The notes under the pieces: model-generated
Seen by the model: the letters and a program-made list of their open reading frames with translations, nothing else
The model's database searches: none
Told to the model about the DNA's origin: nothing
NCBI RefSeq assembly: GCF_001403875.1
Contig: NZ_LN884299.1
Coordinates: 3,747,674-3,811,673, forward strand
From: Paenibacillus ihumii
Lineage (GTDB): Bacteria; Bacillota; Bacilli; Paenibacillales; Paenibacillaceae
Direction of reading: 5' to 3'
Length of the DNA stretch: 64,000 bases
Position numbers and translations under genes: made by a program
Part shown: piece after piece, positions 58,925-64,000 of the stretch
Layout of the letters: each line of letters starts with the position of its first letter
Position numbering within the stretch: the first letter of the stretch is position 1

Positions 58925-59755
58925 TTATGCCGTCTCCTTCTTGAATTGCGCAGCAAATTGAACCGGCGACAAATAGCCGATTGAACCGTGGATTCGTTTG
59001 CGGTTGTAGAAAAATTCAATGTACCTGTAAATGGTCTCGTAAGCCTGTTGTTTGGTCTTGAACTTCGTTCTGTAGATGAGTTCTTTTTTCAAAATGCTGT
59101 GAAATGACTCGATACAAGCGTTATCATAGCAATTCCCTTTACGACTCATGCTAACCTTCATGGAATATGATTCAATCTTGTCGCGGTACTCCTTCGATGC
59201 GTACTGTGAACCGCGATCGGAATGGTGAAGCAATCCTTTATCTGGTTTTTTCGCATCATATGCGGCTTCTAGAGCATCTAAGACAAGTTCTGTAGTCATC
59301 CGGCCGTAAAGCCGCCAACCCACGATCTCGCGTGTGCACAGATCCATCAGACTAGCCAAGTACAGCCGTCCTTCTCGGCAGGGGATGTAGGTAATATCCG
59401 CAACCCACACTTTGTTCGGTTCAGATACGGCAAAGTTCTGGTCCAGCTCGTTGGGAGCAATGGGTGAGTCATGATTGGAATCGGTCGTCTGCACCTTAAA
59501 TTTACGGGAGACACAAGAACGCAACCCCAGTTCTTTCATGTAGATGCTAACTGTGCGCTCCGCGATCTGGATACGTTCTTTCCACAGCATTCGGGTAATC
59601 TTAGGACTGCCGTAGCGTTCCTCGGAGTCATGAAAATGATACATGACCCTCTCCAGAACCTTCGCCTTTCGAAGTTTCTGCTCGCTAGGCAATGCCTTTT
59701 GCCACTTGTAGAAGCCACTCCGAGACACTTGTAAAACCTTGCACATCTTCTCCAC
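58925..59755 (-). CDS. IS3-family transposase OrfB
   Basis: The frame from the ATG gives 276 residues with the rve integrase core: AVSEPNKVWVADITYIPCRE (first Asp), LLHHSDRGSQYAS (second Asp) and MSRKGNCYDNACIESFHSIL (Glu), the DDE triad of IS3 transposases, followed by YNRKRIHGSIGYLSP. The frame is open upstream to the slippery site at 59827 (GAAHLQQRKELRFQFIKEHR), so the functional enzyme is an OrfAB fusion made by -1 frameshifting. Confidence 0.93.
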   Translation of the reverse strand: MEKMCKVLQVSRSGFYKWQKALPSEQKLRKAKVLERVMYHFHDSEERYGSPKITRMLWKERIQIAERTVSIYMKELGLRSCVSRKFKVQTTDSNHDSPIAPNELDQNFAVSEPNKVWVADITYIPCREGRLYLASLMDLCTREIVGWRLYGRMTTELVLDALEAAYDAKKPDKGLLHHSDRGSQYASKEYRDKIESYSMKVSMSRKGNCYDNACIESFHSILKKELIYRTKFKTKQQAYETIYRYIEFFYNRKRIHGSIGYLSPVQFAAQFKKETA

Positions 59756-59793
59756 CGGAAACTCGGAGCGATGTTCTTTGATGAATTGGAACC

Positions 59794-60108
59794 TCAGTTC
59801 CTTTCTTTGCTGAAGATGTGCAGCGCCTTTTTTAATATAGCGAGTTCTTCCTGGAGATCTTGATTTTCCCGCTCCTTCTCTTGATTCTCCAGTTCCTTTT
59901 TACGCAGTTGTTGTTCGAGTTGACGCACTCTCTCCGGTGTGACTAAAGATTCCAGCTGGATATCATCACGGTAAAGTGCTTTCCAGTTATGCAACACACC
60001 CGCAGATATACCGAGTTCTTCGGCCAACTGCGACATTGACTTACTTTGCTCTAAAATATACTTCACTGTCTGCTTCTTAAACTCTTCACTGTAACTATTA
60101 CGTTCCAT
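59794..60108 (-). CDS. IS3-family OrfA
   Basis: 104 residues: an HTH (MERNSYSEEFKKQTVKYILE; SMSQLAEELGISAGVLHNWK) and a leucine-zipper coiled coil (RVRQLEQQLRKKELENQEKE). OrfA binds the IS ends and, fused to OrfB, forms the transposase. The A AAA AAG heptamer near its end is the expected shift site. Its ATG is ~63 bp inside the right end of the element. Confidence 0.92.
   Translation of the reverse strand: MERNSYSEEFKKQTVKYILEQSKSMSQLAEELGISAGVLHNWKALYRDDIQLESLVTPERVRQLEQQLRKKELENQEKERENQDLQEELAILKKALHIFSKERN
59827..59833 (-). promoter_or_regulatory. -1 frameshift heptamer of the IS
   Basis: Minus-strand A AAA AAG in OrfA frame (TTA AAA AAG GCG). Slipping by -1 continues in OrfB as KKGAAHLQQRKELRF, giving the standard IS3 OrfAB fusion. 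Confidence 0.85.
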
Positions 60109-60306
60109 CCGGACATCTCTCCCTTAAGGATTATTATCTAGGTTCACTTAAGGACTGTCCACTTTTTATTCTAGCTGCAAACCATTTAGTTTTAAGCTAT
60201 TCCGACGAATTTGCTCCATTCAGGCAAACTAGTTGCATTTTTTGCATTTAGCGCATGTATTTTTTGATAAAATAGCGTAACTAACTGTATAAAATACATT
60301 CCGCTG

Positions 60307-60546
60307 TTAAATGATCAATAAATGAATAGTGACTTGAGCTTCTGGAAGGCATATGAAAATGCATACGGGTACAAGTTGCTTGCCCAATTTGTGGAGGTAG
60401 TCTTCATTGATTAAGGAGCCCGAAATGCCATCCAGCGTGGCAAAGTCCTGGAATACCCGAACCCCGCCCGGCCATAATTTCAGCCCGTCAGCCGTTTTAC
60501 ACCGATAATATTTGGATAGGCTCTCCTGTAAAAAAGTGATGCACAA
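60307..60546 (-). CDS. small ORF of doubtful coding status
   Basis: A TTG-started 79-codon frame (ADGLKLWPGGVRVFQDFATL; KQLVPVCIFICLPEAQVTI) with no ribosome site. A competing ATG with a strong AGGAGGTCAGGGCAATT site opens 20 codons (MNPAIVHHFFTGEPIQILSV) and stops inside the same region. This looks like the frameshifted start of a lost gene. The remaining sequence from 60109 to 60785 shows nothing else beyond the IS end, the inverted-repeat arm and the terminator. Confidence 0.25.
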   Translation of the reverse strand: MCITFLQESLSKYYRCKTADGLKLWPGGVRVFQDFATLDGISGSLINEDYLHKLGKQLVPVCIFICLPEAQVTIHLLII

Positions 60547-60734
60547 TTGCAGGGTTCATAATTGCCCTGACCTCCTATCTAAACCAAACATCACCAAATA
60601 TAAATATAACATTACCAACAATCACCTTACATTGCAGCATCTATAGATAGTTTTAAGCCAAAAAGTACACGTCAGCATCTCCTTTAGGGAGGCACCCCCT
60701 CAATGAGGTTCCCCTCAGGGAGATACCCCTATTT

Positions 60735-60777
60735 AAAAATATCCCACCGAAGCATTATAGGCCAAGGTGGGATTTTT
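60735..60777 (-). terminator. rho-independent terminator
   Basis: On the minus strand TCCCACC and GGTGGGA pair around a 17-nt loop, followed by TATTTTTA, 9 bp after the stop of the stalk-domain gene at 60786. Confidence 0.75.
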
Positions 60778-60785
60778 GAATTGCC

Positions 60786-62138
60786 TTATTCTGTTGTGGT
60801 ACCAGTTGTACCCGTTACCGTTTCCGTTTCCTCTGTCTCAGATGGCATAATATCGCCAGGTTCCTCGGCAGTCGTTGTAATGTACACGGTCTGCGTCACA
60901 CTGTCCCATTTTACCGTAGCGCCGAGCGATTCGCTAATGAAGCGGATCGGGACCATCGTATGGGAGCCGACAAGCTGTCCGGGAACATCGAGGTTAATCA
61001 CCTGTCCGTTCTTCTTAGCTGCTTTACTGCCCAAGGTAAGCTCGATTCTCGTATCGCCTTTCGTCGCTGCGACGGATTGTGTTTTGGCATCCCATTTCAA
61101 GGTTGCGCCCAAACGCTCAAAAATAGCTCTCATCGGAACCAGCGTACTGCCGTTTCTCATCACTGGCTGCTGTTCAAAGGACATCAGTTCTCCATCAATG
61201 ATAACCTTGATTCTATCAAAGCTGATTTGCAGCTTATCCACCGCAATGCCTTTCCCGAAGTTGCGCTTTCTGATCGAAGAGATTTCCGACAGACTATCCG
61301 CCCGCTGCTGCAGCAATTTCTCTACACTTCTATCGCGAAGTGCGATAATAGACGACTCTGTTTCAGTTTTTAGCCGGTTCATGTCGCCCATGTATCGATC
61401 CCGGGCAGCCTGCAAATCCTTTCTCGCCTTGGCAAAAACCGCTTCCATTTCCTCTTTTGCCGTGGTCAAGCTAATACGGTCTTGGGCGTACTTCCACAAC
61501 GTGCCTGAAGCATATGACGCATTGCTCTCATTATCCAACTTCCACATCAGACCGCTGCTGTAATTAGGATTCATTGTATTGGTATAGTTCCACATAATAC
61601 CCGAGGAATAAGATATATTCACGTTATTGTTGTATTTCCACATCAGACTGCTGGCATAGCTCGGGTTAATTTCTTTGTTGAAGTTCCAATGGATACTCGA
61701 AGCATAGTTTTTATTGCTTTCCTTGCTATATGCCCATAACGGCCCAGAAGAATAATTCGGGTTGATTGCCCGGTCATACTCCTGTAACTTATAGCGGTAG
61801 TTTGACTTATTGCCGTAAGCAGCTTTCAGCTGATCATAATCCTTCCTCAGCAGCTTCGTCAGATAAGCCAGATCATCGTTCAACAGCTTCTCGAGCAGAG
61901 CCTGATCCTCTCTGGACATCTGCAGAAATCGCTCATAGTCTCCCTTAATCTGTTTCAGATCAGAATCATACTGGTTTTTGAATTCATCATAGATTGCGCG
62001 ATACTGCTTCTCCATTTCTTGAATGAAGGCATCGTCTGCCTTCGCCGCCTGCACATTCCCGGCAGGAACGCCGAACAACCCTGCTAGCATCGCAAGGACG
62101 ACGGCCAGTATGTAATAATTATGCTTTACAACCTTCAT
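60786..62138 (-). CDS. secreted stalk-domain protein with 16-residue repeats
   Basis: 450 residues. A signal peptide (YYILAVVLAMLAGLFGVPAG) is followed by charged coiled coil (~30-115), six 16-residue N-x-x-Y-S-S-G-x-x-W repeats (~126-221), more coiled coil, and two copper-amine-oxidase-type stalk modules (MRNGSTLVPMRAIFERLGAT; GSHTMVPIRFISESLGATVK), ending in a Thr/Glu-rich tail. The ATG at 62138 follows AAAGGAGTAGTGGAC; a longer frame to 62168 has no such site. Likely cell-wall attached, with the repeats presented outward. Related in its stalk modules to the array at 32-35 kb but not in the rest. Monocistronic. Confidence 0.85.
   Translation of the reverse strand: MKVVKHNYYILAVVLAMLAGLFGVPAGNVQAAKADDAFIQEMEKQYRAIYDEFKNQYDSDLKQIKGDYERFLQMSREDQALLEKLLNDDLAYLTKLLRKDYDQLKAAYGNKSNYRYKLQEYDRAINPNYSSGPLWAYSKESNKNYASSIHWNFNKEINPSYASSLMWKYNNNVNISYSSGIMWNYTNTMNPNYSSGLMWKLDNESNASYASGTLWKYAQDRISLTTAKEEMEAVFAKARKDLQAARDRYMGDMNRLKTETESSIIALRDRSVEKLLQQRADSLSEISSIRKRNFGKGIAVDKLQISFDRIKVIIDGELMSFEQQPVMRNGSTLVPMRAIFERLGATLKWDAKTQSVAATKGDTRIELTLGSKAAKKNGQVINLDVPGQLVGSHTMVPIRFISESLGATVKWDSVTQTVYITTTAEEPGDIMPSETEETETVTGTTGTTTE
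61476..61763 (-). repeat. six 48-bp coding repeats (16 residues each)
   Basis: Units run NPNYSSGPLWAYSKES, NKNYASSIHWNFNKEI, NPSYASSLMWKYNNNV, NISYSSGIMWNYTNTM, NPNYSSGLMWKLDNES and NASYASGTLWKYAQDR. Asn1, Tyr4, Ser6, Trp10 and the aromatic or Leu at position 12 are kept in all. Confidence 0.9.
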
Positions 62139-62406
62139 GTCCACTACTCCTTTGTTGAATATCTTCAATTAAAAAGGATTCGCCATACCAAGCCTGAAAA
62201 CCTCTATACTTGTCGAAATCAGAACTTTAAGACTGCAAGCCCCTGTTCATCCTACATATGACTAAGGAAGATATCCCTATAACACCCCCATGGTTATAGG
62301 TCCTTTAATTACTATAGTCACAGATGATAGAGCTTGTCCGCCTGGGTCAGCAGAAGGATTCTCTTCAAAGCCTTCTCCCTAACCGGAGGAAGCCAGCTTG
62401 CCCACA

Positions 62407-62444
62407 AAAAAGAGCATCAGGAATTAATTTCCTGATGCTCTTTT
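62407..62444. terminator. bidirectional rho-independent terminator
   Basis: AGAGCATCAGGAA at 62411-62423 pairs with TTCCTGATGCTCT, flanked by A6 and T4 runs, so it works on both strands. It ends the MATE transporter gene 20 bp after its stop. Confidence 0.85.
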
Positions 62445-62463
62445 ACAGCATTTGCGCTATGCC

Positions 62464-63870
62464 TTATATCAATTTGTGCGCGTACCATTTCTCCCCTTTG
62501 AACCTCCAGGCGAAGACCAGGCCGCGAATGCCCCATTCTGCCACCATCGCAACCCACACGCCCAGAATGCCGAAGCCGAGTGTGATGCCCAGAATATATC
62601 CCAGGATGACACGGAACAGCCACATCGACAGCAGGGACGAGACCGAGGTGAAATTAGAGTCCCCTGCAGCACGGAGAGCAGCCGGGAGAACGAAGCTGAG
62701 CGACCATAGAAACGGCTGGGCGATCGCGATTAGCAGAATCAGCCCAAAGATGGTCGGGATGATTTCGGCGGGCGGCGAGAACATCCGCACAATCAGCGGG
62801 AACAATGGCAACAGCACGAGTGAAGCCAATACGAACAACACCGTGGATAATCCCAGGAACGATTTAATGAACTTCCTCGCGTCCTGAATATTTCTTTGGC
62901 CGATACACTGGCCAACCACCGTAACAATGGCTATACTCAGGGCCCCGCCTCCAATTTGAAAGACGAGCGATATAGAGCCGCTAATCGCATTCGCGGTCAT
63001 CGCCAATGTCCCCAATTGTACGATAAAGGTCTGCGTCAGGAGCTTGCCCCCGTTGAAAAACATCTGTTCCGCCGCAAACGGAAGGCCGATAAACATGATC
63101 TTCTTCTGGATCGAGAAGTCCAGCTTCAGCGTATTTTTTAATTGCACGCGCAGAGTCTGGTTGTACTTCAACAGGTAAACCAACGAGCTAACCATGCCCA
63201 GAATCCGGGCTAGAAGCATAGAAATAATGAGGCCGATCACGCCTAAATCCAGTACCGTAATTAACAGTACGTTCAAGCCCAAGAAAGTAATATTCATGAT
63301 CAAAGATAGATTCAAGCTGGCCTTCGTCTCCGCCACGCCTCTAAGCACCCCGTTGACCGCTTGGAATATCGCGATGAACGGATAGGAAATGCAGCTCCCG
63401 ATCAAATACAGCCGGGCACTCTGGAACACGTCGGCCTCTGCCTTGCCGAACAGAAGATTCAATGTAGGCGTATGAAAGACGATAACCAGAGCGCTGATCA
63501 ACACGGAAATAACTGCAACCGCGGACAAGGCCTGAGTGGCCGCTTTGGACACCATCTGCTGGTTCCCGCTGCCCTTATACTGCGCGACGATGACCGTGCC
63601 GCCTGTAGCGACGGCCACGAATACGTTAATCAAGAAAATGTTGAGCGAATCCACCATACTCACGGCACTTACGGCGGCTACCCCCGATGAACTAATCATA
63701 GCCGTATTCAGCAGACTCATCAAAACAATAAAGCCCTGGTCTACAAAAATAGGAATAATAATCGCGATGATTTGCTTATAATCCATCGATGTTCCGGTAA
63801 AAAAACGATTCAACACGGAAACGACTCCGTGTTGTATTCTCGGCTTCATACTATTCACTTGTGTCATCAC
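62464..63870 (-). CDS. MATE family efflux transporter
   Basis: 468 residues with twelve predicted membrane spans in two homologous halves. The N-terminal half has IIAIIIPIFVDQGFIVLMSL and VFVAVATGGTVIVAQYKGSG; the second half repeats the pattern (IQKKIMFIGLPFAAEQMFFN; GGGALSIAIVTVVGQCIGQR). MATE carriers export cationic drugs or metabolites using H+ or Na+ gradients. Substrate cannot be inferred. ATG at 63870 has only a weak AAAGAAGTG ribosome site; Met8 is an alternative. The promoter should lie in 63871-64000. Confidence 0.92.
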   Translation of the reverse strand: MMTQVNSMKPRIQHGVVSVLNRFFTGTSMDYKQIIAIIIPIFVDQGFIVLMSLLNTAMISSSGVAAVSAVSMVDSLNIFLINVFVAVATGGTVIVAQYKGSGNQQMVSKAATQALSAVAVISVLISALVIVFHTPTLNLLFGKAEADVFQSARLYLIGSCISYPFIAIFQAVNGVLRGVAETKASLNLSLIMNITFLGLNVLLITVLDLGVIGLIISMLLARILGMVSSLVYLLKYNQTLRVQLKNTLKLDFSIQKKIMFIGLPFAAEQMFFNGGKLLTQTFIVQLGTLAMTANAISGSISLVFQIGGGALSIAIVTVVGQCIGQRNIQDARKFIKSFLGLSTVLFVLASLVLLPLFPLIVRMFSPPAEIIPTIFGLILLIAIAQPFLWSLSFVLPAALRAAGDSNFTSVSSLLSMWLFRVILGYILGITLGFGILGVWVAMVAEWGIRGLVFAWRFKGEKWYAHKLI

Positions 63871-64000
63871 TTCTTTGGCTTTGATTGTGCAGTTTCTCCG
63901 ACGAAAATGGCACTGCTTCTATCATTATAGCACTCTTTCTCCGTGAAGAGATTGAAAGATCCGCAACAAAGACAGGATTTCCAACATATCCAGACAGACT

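Larger units (their letters stand above)
58893..60171 (-). mobile_element. IS3-family insertion sequence (IS150 group)
   Basis: About 1.28 kb with two minus-strand frames. Terminal sequences are partially inverted: left TGTCAAGAAAGTGGACACC ... TAAGTGAA, right (reverse complement) AGAATAAAAAGTGGACAG ... TTAAGTGAA. The exact ends and any target duplication are uncertain by a few bases. Both frames are intact, so it may be active. Confidence 0.85.
58823..60299. repeat. inverted-repeat element interrupted by the IS
   Basis: ATGTATTTCATACAGTTAGTT at 58823-58843 is repeated in inverted orientation at 60279-60299 (20 of 21 bases). Inside, the non-IS part has AACTAACTGCAG and GCATTTTTTGCATTTAGCGC motifs of a kind common in Paenibacillus intergenic repeats. 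Without the IS the element would be ~200 bp. Confidence 0.6.

Overview
The window looks like a chromosomal segment of a spore-forming Bacillota, most likely Paenibacillus or a close relative. Pointers are a PBSX-type contractile tail operon, several secreted proteins with copper-amine-oxidase-like stalk domains, a secreted family-9 pectate lyase, a secretin-less Tad-type apparatus, strong GGAGG ribosome sites and roughly balanced base composition. No rRNA, tRNA or CRISPR array was seen.

Layout. 1-5 kb: two paralogous J-domain/TPR membrane proteins flanking a DUF1266 protein, then endonuclease V (nfi). 5.4-16 kb: a complete minus-strand contractile phage-tail operon (tail terminator, sheath, tube, frameshifted chaperone, tape measure, LysM, hub, baseplate, fibre) without head, packaging, integration or lysis genes. 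16-21 kb: a decayed zone with a WYL regulator, frameshifted NAD(P)-binding and ABC-ATPase genes, scraps of nfi and of the J-domain gene, an intact PPOX-type protein, and a degraded YafY-type regulator running into a truncated DinB gene. 20.8-28.7 kb: a SpeE-like methyltransferase fold, kptA, a TNT-domain polymorphic toxin with its immunity gene and an orphan toxin/immunity cassette, an AbiEii-like nucleotidyltransferase with an unrecognised two-lobed partner, and an RDD membrane protein. 29-35.5 kb: a 936-residue secreted protein and a tandem family of stalk-domain proteins (two intact, two broken, one tiny remnant).

35.5-54 kb is the centrepiece. A nearly gapless minus-strand run encodes a Tad/Flp-type assembly machine (TadZ-like, CpaB-like, a second MinD-fold protein, CpaF ATPase, TadB, TadC, Flp-like and TadE-like proteins). 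It continues into type VII secretion genes (EsaB/YukD ubiquitin-like protein, a beta-propeller protein, a 1304-residue EssC, three WXG100-like proteins), then a hydrolase-fold protein, a lipoprotein and a lipase with a helical, LXG-like C-terminus. A prepilin peptidase is divergently encoded. The usual type VII partners EsaA, EssA and EssB are absent from the window. The arrangement suggests that Tad-like and type VII components work as one envelope apparatus delivering WXG100 proteins and lipase or TNT-type effectors; this is inference from gene order.

54-64 kb: pectate lyase PL9, a secreted metallophosphoesterase with a LamG-like domain, a satellite-like repeat, an IS3-family element inserted inside an inverted-repeat element, a stalk-domain protein with six 16-residue repeats, and a MATE transporter.
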